The notes: generated from the letters alone by a model not told the origin. 64,000 nt of DNA from Rubinisphaera italica (GCF_007859715.1 NZ_SJPG01000001.1:3870728-3934727), one strand, 5' to 3'; shown: positions 1-9,094, counted from the stretch's first letter. Translations and numbers: made by a program.

Positions 1-645
1 GCTTCGATTGCACCGACTCGGCTGCAGTCCAATGAACGAATGGAATTTCTGGGAGATGCGATTCTCGGGGCTATCGTTTGCGATCGACTATTTGCCCTCA
101 ACCCAAACGACGAAGAGGGCCCATTAACGCAAATGAAATCGGAAGTGGTCAGCCGGACAGCATGCGCTCAAGCAGCGATTTCTCTCGGTTTGCAGCAATT
201 CGTTTTGATGAGCAAAGGCCTGCATCTGTCGCCGGAACTTCCCCATTCGGTTCTGGCAGGAATTTTTGAATCCGTTATCGCGGCGATTTATCTCGATGGA
301 GGTTTTGAGGCTGCGTTTGCGTTTATCAATCGTAATCTCGAACATCTGATCTCTCATGCGGCTGAGTCCGAACATATTCGGAACTCAAAAAGTCTGCTCC
401 AGCAATACACGCAGAAAGAGCTGAGCGAAACTCCGACTTATCGTCTTGTCGAAGAGGTCGGGCCGGATCACAACAAAAGTTTTCTGGTGGCCGCCGTCGT
501 CGGACCAACAACTTTTGCCCCTGCCTGGGGAGCCAACAAAAAAGAAGCCGAACAAAAAGCCGCCCTCAATGCACTCTGCCAACTGCAGAACGATCCCATC
601 CCCTATCAGCACGAAAATATTGCCAATCCCGACTCGATCAACTGA
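1..645 (+). CDS. rnc: Ribonuclease III, 5'-truncated by window edge
   Basis: Endoribonuclease III cleaves double-stranded RNA in rRNA maturation and mRNA turnover. The reading frame is open from base 1, so the start lies upstream of the window. Visible residues 11-20 ([10 protein letters not shown]) are the RNase III signature, holding the catalytic carboxylates. A second conserved helix (residues ~90-100, with [13 protein letters not shown]) follows. A C-terminal double-stranded RNA-binding domain starts around [11 protein letters not shown] and ends in the typical KKEAEQKAA block. A few residues beyond the domain form a short tail. The N-terminal ~30-40 residues are missing from view. The next gene is convergent. 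Family assignment is secure. Confidence 0.95.
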   Translation, partial: ASIAPTRLQSNERMEFLGDAILGAIVCDRLFALNPNDEEGPLTQMKSEVVSRTACAQAAISLGLQQFVLMSKGLHLSPELPHSVLAGIFESVIAAIYLDGGFEAAFAFINRNLEHLISHAAESEHIRNSKSLLQQYTQKELSETPTYRLVEEVGPDHNKSFLVAAVVGPTTFAPAWGANKKEAEQKAALNALCQLQNDPIPYQHENIANPDSIN

Positions 646-817
646 TCAGAGATAAATCCCAGAGCATATTCAAAAATTACCTGTAGCGTTCAGCAGGAGC
701 AAATGCAGCGATTTAAGCAAATAATCGTACATGCGAAAGCACACTGCATTTAGAAATGCTCTCATGGAAAAAATCTGTCTTATGATTTTTTTGTCGACGG
801 TTTGATAACCCAGTCTG

Positions 818-2731
818 CTACTTTGTCTCATCCAGGTCGCAAATCAATGTCGGATCATTTTCTCCCAGACGAGTTTCCTCGGGCAATGAACTTTGAGCCT
901 CCCACCAGGCGGCTGCCTGATCTTCATTCCAGAATGAGACCTGCTCACATCTCGCCAATTGCTCGGCCAGTGCAAAAGCGGAATCCGGTCGTTTTTCTAT
1001 CGACTTATTGAGGCAATTCATAATCAGTCGTTCGAGATCTTCATCAATTTTACGGCCGAGTCGTTTAGAAGGGGAGATTGGGACTTCAGAAAGTTGCTTC
1101 AGACAGATATCCACGGCGTTGTTTCCTGTAAACAATGGCTGTCCAGTTAACAGGAAATAGCCAACCGCTCCAATGGCATAGAGATCGCTCGATATCGAAC
1201 TGGTTCCCATCGTACTGATTGTCTCGGGAGCCAGATACAGCGGAGTACCAGTAATGACTTTTTCATTGGAGCCGTCTTCTTCCTGCAAATTTCGAACCAG
1301 TCCAAAGTCGAGAACGGTCGCATGATCGGACATGTGCAACTTACGTGAAAGCAGAATGTTTTCCGGTTTGATGTCGCGATGCACCAGCCCGGCTCGATGA
1401 GCATTCTCGATTGAACCACAAACTTGCTTAAGTATAGGAATCACACGTCCTTCAGGCTGAGGACCGTATAATTGCACCAGTTGTTTCAACGAATACCCGT
1501 TCACATATTCCATTGCATAATAGAACATTCCATCATTCGTCCGACCGAAATCATAGATGGAAACGGTATTGGCATGTTGCAGCAGACTCGTCAGTTGCAC
1601 TTCCCGCTCGAAACGGGCGATGTCACTTTCGGTTAGTTTTTCCTGAGAAAGCACTTTCACAGCTGCGGGGCGATTCATCATCGTATGTCGGGCACGATAC
1701 ACAGACCCACTCGCACCGTTTCCAATGCACTCTTCCAAGATATAATTTCCAAGCTGACGATTTTTCAACTCGGTTAGAAGCCCACCGCTGGAGAGATGAC
1801 TCATCAGGCATTCTTCAATTCGCACGGCTAACGATTCCCGATGACTGCCGGCGTCTTTTTCAGTTGTGTATTCAGAATCGACTTTTTCAGCAATTTCGAA
1901 CAAATCGTATCCGCTGTCGTGTTGATCCCAGATCGATAGCGGAATCGCCAGTTCCCGATGCTGCAAAATCGAAGTCGGTATCAGTGATGAAGCCGCGACG
2001 GCCTGCACGTGAGTACCGACCAGTCCTAAACGATCCAGATGCTCATAATCCATGTGATGGCAAAGAATGCTGCAGATCAGATCATCTGGGACATTCCACT
2101 TCATCAGGCAAATAGCGCCCACCTGGGCATGTTGAACACCGAATTTATTATGTTCATACTCATACAGATCACAAACAGGCTTGTGACTGTCATTCCAATA
2201 GGAAACATACTCTTTGAGATTGGTATGGCCGAGAATCGGGATCAGAAAATCCTGCAGCATCGCTCCGGTATAAGCCAGATCGACATCCGCGCCAATTTTC
2301 TCGGCAACCGCTCGGGAAAATCTGGCTCGCTCCAGATTATCCGCCCAGAATTCATGAAGATCGAATAAACGGGAATTGAACTTCTTAACCGTTGCATGCA
2401 CAGCAGCTGTCAGAATCAGCATTTTGCTTCGCCGAATCCCCAAAGCCATCAAGGCATTTCGAATTGTAGAAATCCGATGACGCAATCCCAAGGCCGATGA
2501 ATTGACATGCTTGAGTAATTTGCATGACAGGCTGGTGTCCTGCTCAACGATTTTCGTCAGCTTTTTAATGTCATAATTGGGATTGCTGGCGTGCTGCAGA
2601 AATTCGGATACTGCCTGAGGCAGTATGGGAAGTTTCCAGGAGGATGGTAGCAGCGATTCTGCACCTTCAGGGAGAAGCTGAACACGAATCGCACTCCAGT
2701 CAATCACTTGTGAAGTTGTCTGCTGACTCAT
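818..2731 (-). CDS. HDOD domain-Ser/Thr protein kinase fusion
   Basis: A 637-residue signalling protein with two parts. Residues ~25-250 form an HDOD domain, an HD-related output domain: LPILPQAV, then EQDTSLSCKLLKHVNS and a helical core. Residues ~329-600 form a Hanks-type Ser/Thr kinase with glycine loop IGNGASGSVY (336-345), ATP-anchoring Lys359 (AAVKV), catalytic HRDIKPEN (451-458), DFG (475-477) and TGTPLYLAPE in the activation segment. All kinase catalytic residues are present, so activity is expected. No transmembrane segment is evident, so it is likely cytoplasmic. Eukaryote-like kinases are abundant in Planctomycetota. Putting the HDOD domain N-terminal suggests it supplies signal input or a scaffold; substrate unknown. 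Single gene, convergent with rnc. Confidence 0.9.
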   Translation of the reverse strand: MSQQTTSQVIDWSAIRVQLLPEGAESLLPSSWKLPILPQAVSEFLQHASNPNYDIKKLTKIVEQDTSLSCKLLKHVNSSALGLRHRISTIRNALMALGIRRSKMLILTAAVHATVKKFNSRLFDLHEFWADNLERARFSRAVAEKIGADVDLAYTGAMLQDFLIPILGHTNLKEYVSYWNDSHKPVCDLYEYEHNKFGVQHAQVGAICLMKWNVPDDLICSILCHHMDYEHLDRLGLVGTHVQAVAASSLIPTSILQHRELAIPLSIWDQHDSGYDLFEIAEKVDSEYTTEKDAGSHRESLAVRIEECLMSHLSSGGLLTELKNRQLGNYILEECIGNGASGSVYRARHTMMNRPAAVKVLSQEKLTESDIARFEREVQLTSLLQHANTVSIYDFGRTNDGMFYYAMEYVNGYSLKQLVQLYGPQPEGRVIPILKQVCGSIENAHRAGLVHRDIKPENILLSRKLHMSDHATVLDFGLVRNLQEEDGSNEKVITGTPLYLAPETISTMGTSSISSDLYAIGAVGYFLLTGQPLFTGNNAVDICLKQLSEVPISPSKRLGRKIDEDLERLIMNCLNKSIEKRPDSAFALAEQLARCEQVSFWNEDQAAAWWEAQSSLPEETRLGENDPTLICDLDETK

Positions 2732-3261
2732 GAACGGCCCGACCTGGATGGATGAAATATTTCCGGGAATAGCAAGATTGTGCCCGAACTTCTGAATGGG
2801 AAATCAACCTCAGGATTTCAACTCTTCCAGAAGAGGGTGCAAATCAACTTTAGGTCAAAAACCGTCGAAATGCTGTTTCTTGTTTTTGGAGTCACTGTGC
2901 AAGAAGGAATTCCGAGCCAACTTGTAACGATTACAACGGTTCTTCAGAGAGACGCACAACGGCGTTTCAGACTGTAATAATAGGCTCAAACGCAAGTAAG
3001 AGTTTCGACTTTAATCAAACATCCAGTCTTTCCGAGAATTGAAATAATTTCGATTGACCGTTTTCAATGGTTTCCCGTACTTTTCCGACTCAACGAGACG
3101 CACATTTGATTGCCCATCCGGTACGCGTTTCGTTACGAAAACCTTTCTCAAGACAGACATGAAAATGTCTGTCACCATTCAAGACCCTGAACTGCTGAGC
3201 CTGCGATGTGGTAAAAATCGCAGAACAGGCTCACAAATCCCTTCATAAAGGAACCTCGAAA
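2732..3261. other. Intergenic region between divergent genes
   Basis: About 530 bases separate the HDOD-kinase start from the small lipoprotein start. Short open frames here lack ribosome binding sites and recognisable protein features. The only structure I see is the leader hairpin near its right end (listed separately). It must hold promoters for both flanking genes, but I cannot place them reliably. Confidence 0.5.
3196..3233 (+). promoter_or_regulatory. Hairpin in the leader of the small lipoprotein gene
   Basis: An imperfect hairpin with outer arms TGAGCCTG/CAGGCTCA and an inner CGAT/ATCG pairing lies 28 bases before the ATG at 3262. The ribosome binding site AAAGGA at 3247-3252 lies just after it. 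It has no T-run, so it is not a standard terminator. It could be an mRNA-stabilising or regulatory leader structure. Function is inferred from position only. Confidence 0.35.
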
Positions 3262-3564
3262 ATGACTCGCCTGGCAACACTTGCGATCACTGGTTTGATG
3301 CTGATGTCGACTGTTGGATGTTTCCGATCACGCTGTGCCGGCTACGGCGGCGGCTGCTCACCATGCGGCGGTGCTTGCGGTGCACCAGCTGGCGGAGTTT
3401 ATGGAGCCCCAACGGGCGGTGGTGGCTACTACAGCCCAACAGGTTCCAGCGTTAACCTGGGAGTTCCCAGCAATGGACCAGTTGCTTATGGTGGATATCC
3501 AACCTACAGCACTCCTTACCCAACCACAGCTTTCGCTCCAATGGATCCACTGCCAACTTATTAA
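3262..3564 (+). CDS. Small Gly/Tyr/Pro-rich lipoprotein
   Basis: 100 residues. The start at 3262 is chosen because AAAGGA lies 9 bases upstream and the product then begins with a clean lipoprotein signal (MTRLATLAITGLMLMSTVGC). Cysteine 20 would be lipidated, which places the mature protein on a membrane facing the periplasm. The mature part is low-complexity: glycine-rich with several cysteines at first (GYGGGCSPCGGACGAP), then Tyr/Pro/Thr-rich. Such composition suggests a surface or cell-envelope structural peptide, but no family is recognised. It stands alone, with a long leader upstream and a convergent DUF1559 gene downstream. Reality as a gene is likely given signal and ribosome site; function unknown. 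Confidence 0.75.
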   Translation: MTRLATLAITGLMLMSTVGCFRSRCAGYGGGCSPCGGACGAPAGGVYGAPTGGGGYYSPTGSSVNLGVPSNGPVAYGGYPTYSTPYPTTAFAPMDPLPTY

Positions 3565-3718
3565 GAGCAATTTGCAAAGTGGACCACGGCATAAGTTGCC
3601 AAGACCAATCGAGAGTTGAAGGGGTCCACTGCTGGCAACCCGGCAGTGCGTTCAACTCGGGTAGAAGAGTGACGAGTTGAGTGCGTATTGACGCTCAGAA
3701 TTTGCGAACCATGATTTC

Positions 3719-3735
3719 GTCAGGCACAGCCTGAC
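3719..3735. repeat. Short palindrome of the GTCAGGC family
   Basis: GTCAGGCACAGCCTGAC is a small perfect-stem hairpin followed by CTACGGG. The 14-base right part (GCCTGACCTACGGG) recurs inverted at 13883-13896, where it spans the stop codons of two convergent genes. This looks like a dispersed intergenic repeat. Confidence 0.5.
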
Positions 3736-3764
3736 CTACGGGTTTATTGCTGGAAGAGATTTTA

Positions 3765-3793
3765 AACGGGGGCAATGCTCAAGCCCCCTGTTT
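3765..3793. terminator. Probable bidirectional terminator
   Basis: A GC-rich stem (ACGGGGGC / GCCCCCTGT) around a nine-base loop lies between the convergent lipoprotein and DUF1559 genes, with short A and T stretches on its flanks. The T-run is broken, so termination is plausible rather than certain. Confidence 0.5.
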
Positions 3794-3806
3794 GTTGACG
3801 CGTTGG

Positions 3807-4727
3807 TTATTCTCCGGGTAACTCACCCACAACCTGACCATCATTTCGGCAGCCTAATTTCTGAAAAAGGCCTCCGACGTCGCCTTGTCCAGGACCACGA
3901 GGTTGTGAATCGACTTGATCGCTGAGAAATCGCACTGAGCCATCGCATAATAATATGTTGGCTCCACCTCGATGTGGACTTGAAAATGAATTCAGTCCGG
4001 AATTGATTTCATTGCCGTAGCTTGTGTCGGTTACCTGATCGGTTTCTGAACTATTCGACCGCACCCCCGGCCAGATGCCAGCCGCGCTTTTCACGGAACG
4101 CTCGCTAATCATCAATGTGTTGCTGGTTCCATCGGTGATATCTCTAAAACCAACCCGACTGTTCCACCAGCCGATCCCGTTAGTGTGGAGGCGTGTAGGC
4201 AATGCTCCGGGCCAATTCATTGAGCCGTCCAGAGGAGTCATTCGCGGGACAGGTTCCGTTCCATAATTCATTGAATAATTGGAAGTCCCCCAGTCGCCGC
4301 GCATCGGATTAGTCACTGGAGTGGAGTCTGCCGGACAGCGATAAGTTGAAATTTCTCTCTTCAGGTACTTCGCTTCCACATACTCCAATGCACCCTCATT
4401 ATTAGGGGCAGAAGGACGAATGGCATCATATAACGGTGCCTCTTCAACAAATGGCAGGATTGAAACTTGCCAGCCAAAGCCACTGGGAGATTGTGCATAA
4501 GGTGTTTTACGAACCCAACCTGGTGGAAAAGTGCGATACACATCGTGATAGTTATGCATTGCCAGCCCCAACTGTTTCAGGTGGATAATGCACTCTCGTT
4601 CTCGTGCCTGATTTCGCGATTCCTGGATTGTAGGTAACACTAAACTCGTGATGACTACAATGATCGCCAGAGTAATCATCAGTTCTATGACTGTGAAACC
4701 TTGGGAATGGAGTTTCTGCGATTCCAT
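3807..4727 (-). CDS. DUF1559 protein with prepilin-type N-terminus
   Basis: 306 residues. The N-terminus has a type IV pilin-like methylation/cleavage motif (GFTVIELMITLAIIVVI, residues ~10-26), whose helix anchors the protein before or after prepilin peptidase cleavage. The rest is the DUF1559 (SBP_bac_10) fold: CIIHLKQLGLAMHNYHD, a FPPGW segment, and near the end the HRGGANILLCDGSVRFLSD block typical of this family. DUF1559 proteins are greatly expanded in Planctomycetota and are thought to be pseudopilin-like envelope proteins; their exact role is unsettled. The gene is followed by no other pilus gene here, as is usual for these orphans. Confidence 0.93.
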   Translation of the reverse strand: MESQKLHSQGFTVIELMITLAIIVVITSLVLPTIQESRNQARERECIIHLKQLGLAMHNYHDVYRTFPPGWVRKTPYAQSPSGFGWQVSILPFVEEAPLYDAIRPSAPNNEGALEYVEAKYLKREISTYRCPADSTPVTNPMRGDWGTSNYSMNYGTEPVPRMTPLDGSMNWPGALPTRLHTNGIGWWNSRVGFRDITDGTSNTLMISERSVKSAAGIWPGVRSNSSETDQVTDTSYGNEINSGLNSFSSPHRGGANILLCDGSVRFLSDQVDSQPRGPGQGDVGGLFQKLGCRNDGQVVGELPGE

Positions 4728-4794
4728 AGTATTTCTCCAATTGGCATTTCCGTGATTAACTCAAACAGACGAAGGAATTGTGCATCGAGAAATA

Positions 4795-5733
4795 TTAAAA
4801 AAATGGAATTTCAACGATTCGCCATTCTGAATCCTTCAGTTCCCATCGTAATTGAATGAAACCATCCCGTGACAAGCCTCCTCTTGCTGACTGCAATGCT
4901 TCGCGTGCCTGCTTATTGCCATCGACAAATCGCCAGTTTTTGCCGACCTTCTCGAACGCAACAATTCGATCGCTGGGTGCACCAAGTTCATCAAATTGAT
5001 AGCGGTACTGATTCGCATTCGGATAATTTTTGCCTGTGGAGATCTGAAAAACGGCTAACGTCATCCCCTGAAAATTTGTGATCGTTGCCTCGATGCTCAA
5101 CAACTGCTGAAAATCCTGCTGCAGTTGCTTCAATTGAATTTCATTTTCTGAAAGCTGTTCAACAACCCACGATTCCTGCTCCTCTTCTTTCAACTGTTCC
5201 AATTCGGCCAGAGGATAGAGTTTATTGATGAAGTCCTGGTAATTCTTGGCCTGCAAATCGGCCAATCCACTTCTTATGACTTTTGAGATATCATCCCCGT
5301 ATCCGGTGACATCGAATTCGGTTTTCTTTTTGACTGGTGAAGGTGGGGCAAACGCTTTCGATTCTTCCTCAGTCATTTTGACGAACAGGACTGCTTCCTG
5401 ATTTTCATCCATTATGAGCAAAGGGGCTGCTGCAAACAGGTTGAGGACATTTCGCATCCGCTCGATTTCAGAAGGAACCGGCTTTTCTTCTGAATAGCCG
5501 AAGGCGTCAGAATCGAGATACTTCTCTGTAAAAGCAGTGAAGTCCTGATTCAGCAATTTAATCGCATCAGTGGTGTCTGTCTTGAGGCGGTCTTCAAGAC
5601 GCTCCCTCAACATCTCCTCCGAGCGACTCCGTCTTGCTCGTTGATTCCGCTGAGCCTGCACCGTTTCGGCAAAAAATCCGATGCCAACGAGGATCATCAA
5701 ACCGGGAATGATAAAACGCGTGTTCCTCATCAT
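4795..5733 (-). CDS. Secreted protein of unknown function
   Basis: 312 residues. An N-terminal hydrophobic segment (residues ~7-25, RFIIPGLMILVGIGFFAETVQA) ending in an AQA-like site predicts a signal peptide. It is followed by an Arg-rich stretch and a mostly helical, charged region with a Glu/Gln-rich block (~190-225). The C-terminal ~90 residues look like a small beta-rich domain ending in EWRIVEIPFF. No family is recognised. AGAGGA sits six bases before the first of two adjacent ATG codons. It lies between the DUF1559 gene and the cytochrome gene on the same strand and may be co-transcribed with the latter. Confidence 0.75.
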   Translation of the reverse strand: MMRNTRFIIPGLMILVGIGFFAETVQAQRNQRARRSRSEEMLRERLEDRLKTDTTDAIKLLNQDFTAFTEKYLDSDAFGYSEEKPVPSEIERMRNVLNLFAAAPLLIMDENQEAVLFVKMTEEESKAFAPPSPVKKKTEFDVTGYGDDISKVIRSGLADLQAKNYQDFINKLYPLAELEQLKEEEQESWVVEQLSENEIQLKQLQQDFQQLLSIEATITNFQGMTLAVFQISTGKNYPNANQYRYQFDELGAPSDRIVAFEKVGKNWRFVDGNKQAREALQSARGGLSRDGFIQLRWELKDSEWRIVEIPFF

Positions 5734-5826
5734 GACTGATCCTCTTCTCCTGACTAAAGGCGAGCCGAGCCAGTCATGGCTCGGGGGTTTTCACGAGTCC
5801 TGTGTATCATCTTCTTCAAGCGACAA

Positions 5827-6561
5827 TCACTCCGCCCGAAACACTTCATGACATTGATCACAGGAATGATTACTGATTTTGTAAAACTCAGCGATTTTCG
5901 CTTTGTCCTTTTCTTTGATCGCTCCGATCATATTTGTCATCGCCTGCTGTCCATCCTTCGCCCACTTGTCCCATTGCTCAGCTTGGGAATCCTCTTCGAG
6001 ATAGCTGTGATCAGCCAGCATCGCCAAACCAAGAATCGCATTGGTCGCAGCATTCAGCTGTTCTGAAGCTTTACCGCGTGTACGAAGCAAAGAACGAGAT
6101 AAACCCCCATTGCGATCATTCATTTCTTCCATCATGTCATACATCCCGATCAACTCATCCCAGGGATGCATCTCTTCATGTTCGCCCGAAGCTTCCCCCT
6201 TCATGGCAGTTTTGATTGTCTGCAATTGCTCAACACAGGCTTCATGCCCTGCATAATCCTGCAAAGCGAGCCCGGCATCACGGAGAGTCGGAGCAGCAAT
6301 TTTCGTCTGTGCTCCTCCCTCATGTTCAATCAATGCCTGCGAGAAGCAAGCCAGCACACCGCCAGCTCGCACAATGAATTCTTCATTGTCATCATACTTC
6401 TCAGGATCTGCCAGTAATTTTTCAAGCGTTTCGACCTTATCCTCCATCCCAGCAACAATTAACTCGATGGGGGCAACTTTGGTCGGTGAGACGGGAGCCT
6501 GGGCGAAACTCATCGTCGTAGTAGCAAACAGCAAACAGGCAGAGAATATTAACGATTTCAT
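5827..6561 (-). CDS. Cytochrome c'-like monohaem protein
   Basis: 244 residues with a signal peptide (MKSLIFSACLLFATTTMSFAQ), so exported to the periplasm. The only haem-binding motif, CDQCH, lies ten residues from the C-terminus (SCDQCHEVFRAE). A C-terminal CxxCH after a long helical domain is the arrangement of cytochrome c' proteins. The preceding region (GGVLACFSQALIEHEG..., NAATNAILGLAMLADHSYLEEDS) fits helix packing. It probably takes part in electron transfer or small-gas binding; the class is inferred from haem position and not proven. It lies upstream of the unknown secreted gene on the same strand. The upstream gap contains a bipartite palindrome. Confidence 0.8.
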   Translation of the reverse strand: MKSLIFSACLLFATTTMSFAQAPVSPTKVAPIELIVAGMEDKVETLEKLLADPEKYDDNEEFIVRAGGVLACFSQALIEHEGGAQTKIAAPTLRDAGLALQDYAGHEACVEQLQTIKTAMKGEASGEHEEMHPWDELIGMYDMMEEMNDRNGGLSRSLLRTRGKASEQLNAATNAILGLAMLADHSYLEEDSQAEQWDKWAKDGQQAMTNMIGAIKEKDKAKIAEFYKISNHSCDQCHEVFRAE

Positions 6562-6690
6562 GGAGAGAGCTCCTCAAATTTCAGTCAGCAGGGGAGAGTT
6601 CAGTTATCATTTGATTCTCACATGTCTCAACTTTGAAATCAACTCTCTTTGAGTGGCCAGTATCGAGTGGTGAGAGAGTCGATTTCCTGG

Positions 6691-6785
6691 AACCCGGGTG
6701 GCGGGGGCGCTCCGCTTTAGCGGAAGCCCCCGTAAGTTTTACGATTCGGGGGATTCTCTTCGAGAGCGCCCCCGCCACCCGGGTT
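6691..6785. repeat. Bipartite palindromic element, copy 1
   Basis: A 95-bp element with ends AACCCGGGTGGCGGGGGCGC and its inverse. Each half is itself a hairpin: the left arm carries CCGCTTTAGCGG inside a GGGGGC/GCCCCC stem, the right arm carries CTCTTCGAGAG. Further copies sit at 21696-21778 (same orientation), 28684-28768 and 45648-45740 (opposite), with a half copy at 15493-15537 and a fragment at 62010-62030. It fills most of the 305-bp gap between the cytochrome and nitroreductase genes. Confidence 0.9.
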
Positions 6786-6866
6786 TAATGACTTTCGCAA
6801 AGAACTCCATTCTGAGTCAGTCGTCTGTATTGTTGGGTTACGCTTCGCTATCCCAACAAACATCGA

Positions 6867-7463
6867 TCAAAACGAAAACGGCCCTTCACAACTGATCTCA
6901 TCGACCGGCTTTCTTCCCGTCGGTTCTTCTCGTCCCCGTAATTCTTCCGATAGCACTTCCAGTTCTCCCGGCTGGCCAATTGCAATCATTGCTTCGACGG
7001 CATAGTCGTCCGGGATTTTCAACTCGCGACGAGCATTGGACTGATTGAACCCGGCCATGCCATGCACGACCAGTCCCATGGTTGCTCCCTGCAAAGCCAG
7101 ATTCTCAAAAGCAGCCCCGGCATCAAAGGTATGGACTGGATTTGGATTGCCATTTCGGGAAAAGACTTTGTGCGAGACTACTACCATCAGCACGGCAGCC
7201 TTGTCGCACCAGGCTTGATTAGCTTCCATCAACAGGTTGAAGAATGTCTGCCAGTGCTCGCTATCGCGAGTCGCATACAGAAATCGCCATTCCTGCTCGT
7301 TGTATGTACTCGGTGCCCAGCGAGCCGCTTCGAGCAGAGACATCAATTGAGCCTCTGGAATCGCCTCCCCCGAAATCGCCCGCGGCGACCAACGCATCAA
7401 AAACAATTCGTTAATCGGATGATCTGACTGACGATGATCCAGTGGGTTGGGTAACTGTGTCAT
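6867..7463 (-). CDS. Nitroreductase family FMN oxidoreductase
   Basis: 198 residues, normal for the nitroreductase fold. These flavoproteins reduce nitro compounds, quinones or related substrates with NAD(P)H in the cytoplasm. Visible FMN-contact features are MRWSPRAISGEAI (residues ~23-35), ARWAPSTYNEQEWRF (~47-61) and the central helix-turn with GAAFENLALQGATMGL, typical of this family. A good ribosome site (AAGGA, 7 bases before ATG) supports the start. The C-terminal RGREEPTGRKPVDEI resembles family members with the same closing motif. The natural substrate cannot be inferred. Stands between two repeats, upstream of none of its strand neighbours in an obvious operon. Confidence 0.9.
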   Translation of the reverse strand: MTQLPNPLDHRQSDHPINELFLMRWSPRAISGEAIPEAQLMSLLEAARWAPSTYNEQEWRFLYATRDSEHWQTFFNLLMEANQAWCDKAAVLMVVVSHKVFSRNGNPNPVHTFDAGAAFENLALQGATMGLVVHGMAGFNQSNARRELKIPDDYAVEAMIAIGQPGELEVLSEELRGREEPTGRKPVDEISCEGPFSF

Positions 7464-7497
7464 TTGTTTTTCCTTGAAATGAATTAATTCATGGCAT

Positions 7498-7563
7498 TAC
7501 AAGCACGAAGCGCAAGCAAGTGTGTTGGAATTTTTCAATACAAACTCGCTTGCGATTTTTGCG
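7498..7563. repeat. TACAAGCACGAAGCGCAAGC inverted repeat, degenerate copy
   Basis: Left arm TACAAGCACGAAGCGCAAGC is intact, while the right arm (ACTCGCTTGCGATTTTTGCG) is partly decayed. Better copies are at 57201-57270 and 59238-59312. It lies between the nitroreductase and glutamate dehydrogenase genes. Confidence 0.75.
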
Positions 7564-7595
7564 ACTCTATGAGGAGACTATTCAACATCCGTTTG

Positions 7596-8900
7596 TTAAT
7601 CCTTGCCGGAAAAATAAGCGGATGTGCCCGTTGCCATCACTGCTGCTCCAATCCGATTGAGTGCGAGAACATAAGCAGCCGTTCGCATCGAAACACGATG
7701 TTCCTCCATCAGTTCATAGACATGTTCAAACTGTTTGCACATGTTTTCCTCCAGGCGATGATTCACTTTTTCCTCTGTCCAGTAATCACCTGCCCGATTC
7801 TGAACCCATTCGAAGTAACTGACCGTCACGCCCCCCGCATTCGCGAGAATGTCCGGCACGATGATCAAATCTTCTTTCCGATCGAGAATCGCATCGGCTT
7901 CAATGGTAACAGGACCATTAGCCACTTCGACTATGACACGAGCAGATATTTTCTCGGCATTGTCTTCGGTGATCGCATCCTGCAACGCAGCCGGAATGAG
8001 AATATCGACATCCAGTTCGAGCAGTTCTTCATTGGAGATCGTTTTCGCATCGACCGCTTCACAAACCGAGCCTTCGCAATAGACCGCTTTTAATTCTCGG
8101 CTTTCATTCTTTGCATGCATCAGGCTGGGCACATCGAAACCTTCCTCTCGATAGATGCCCCCTTTGGAATCACTGACGGCTACAATGCGATACCCATCTG
8201 CATGTAGCAATTCCGCGACACTTTGACCGGCATTCCCAAACCCCTGGACGGCCACTGTAACCTCTTTCGGATTCCAGCCCCGCTTCTTTTCCAACTGTTT
8301 CACACAATGATAAGCCCCACGTCCGGTTGCGGCGGAACGTCCCAGAGAACCGCCCAGTGCAATCGGCTTGCCTGTGATGACATCGGGCGAATGCTTGCGG
8401 ACAATCGTCGAATACTCATTCATCATCCAGCCCATGATACGTTCATTCGTGTAAACATCGGGAGCAGGAATGTCGGTATCGGGTCCAATGAAATCGGCAA
8501 TTCGTTCGATAAAGCCTCGCGAAAGTCGTTCCAGTTCCAAAGGGGAGAGTTCTTTCGGATTCACAATCACCCCCCCTTTGGCACCGCCGTAGGGAATATC
8601 CATCACCGCACATTTGCAGGTCATCCACAACGAGAGAGCCTTCACTTCCTCCAGATTCACTTCCGGATGAAAACGAATCCCGCCCTTCGTCGGCCCTCGT
8701 GTCGCATCGTGTCGAACCCGGTACCCCGGAAAGATTTTCAGCGATCCATCATCCATGCGAACGGGAATTGCGACCTGAATAATCTGAATCGGATGCTGCA
8801 TCCGCTGAATGGTTTCCTGATCAATCTCCGCATACTTCCCGGCTACATCCAACCGGCCAAGCGCATCCTGAAAAATAATTTCGTGATCCTGATTGGACAT
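7596..8900 (-). CDS. gdhA: Glu/Leu/Phe/Val dehydrogenase, probably glutamate dehydrogenase
   Basis: 434 residues, the length of hexameric NAD-type glutamate dehydrogenases. It would interconvert glutamate and 2-oxoglutarate plus ammonia. The substrate-binding half shows GPTKGGIRFHP and the catalytic lysine in MDIPYGGAKGGV. The nucleotide-binding half shows VQGFGNAGQSVAELL, a GxGxxG Rossmann motif, and the closing EWVQNRAGDYWTEEKV block. Sequence style is closest to the GudB/RocG-type catabolic enzymes, but the coenzyme cannot be assigned. Single gene, divergent from the photolyase gene. Confidence 0.92.
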   Translation of the reverse strand: MSNQDHEIIFQDALGRLDVAGKYAEIDQETIQRMQHPIQIIQVAIPVRMDDGSLKIFPGYRVRHDATRGPTKGGIRFHPEVNLEEVKALSLWMTCKCAVMDIPYGGAKGGVIVNPKELSPLELERLSRGFIERIADFIGPDTDIPAPDVYTNERIMGWMMNEYSTIVRKHSPDVITGKPIALGGSLGRSAATGRGAYHCVKQLEKKRGWNPKEVTVAVQGFGNAGQSVAELLHADGYRIVAVSDSKGGIYREEGFDVPSLMHAKNESRELKAVYCEGSVCEAVDAKTISNEELLELDVDILIPAALQDAITEDNAEKISARVIVEVANGPVTIEADAILDRKEDLIIVPDILANAGGVTVSYFEWVQNRAGDYWTEEKVNHRLEENMCKQFEHVYELMEEHRVSMRTAAYVLALNRIGAAVMATGTSAYFSGKD

Positions 8901-9094
8901 CGGCGAGGCTCTTTCGTAATCCAGAGAGTAGTGGTGTCAAGTATCAATTAATCTCGCTTATTCTCGCAGGTATCGATCACGATGCAAACTCAACTTCTCA
9001 TTTTCTTATCAACGATAATTTGGGTCGCAAATTTTCATACTCGCTCTAACATGTGATTGACCCCGATTCTCTCCATTTTAGCGTACTCACTTCC

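Noticed and set aside
1513..2115. 200-codon frame antisense to the HDOD-kinase gene
   Set aside because: It lies entirely within a well-supported gene on the other strand and matches no family; it is a shadow frame, as are the long antisense frames at 8223-8951, 9296-9907 and 50789-51391.
6698..6895. Recurring open frames starting MAGALRFSGSPR
   Set aside because: These frames (also around 15313-15531, 21587-21799 and 45583-45780) are translations of the palindromic element, not genes. The shared peptide comes from the repeat.
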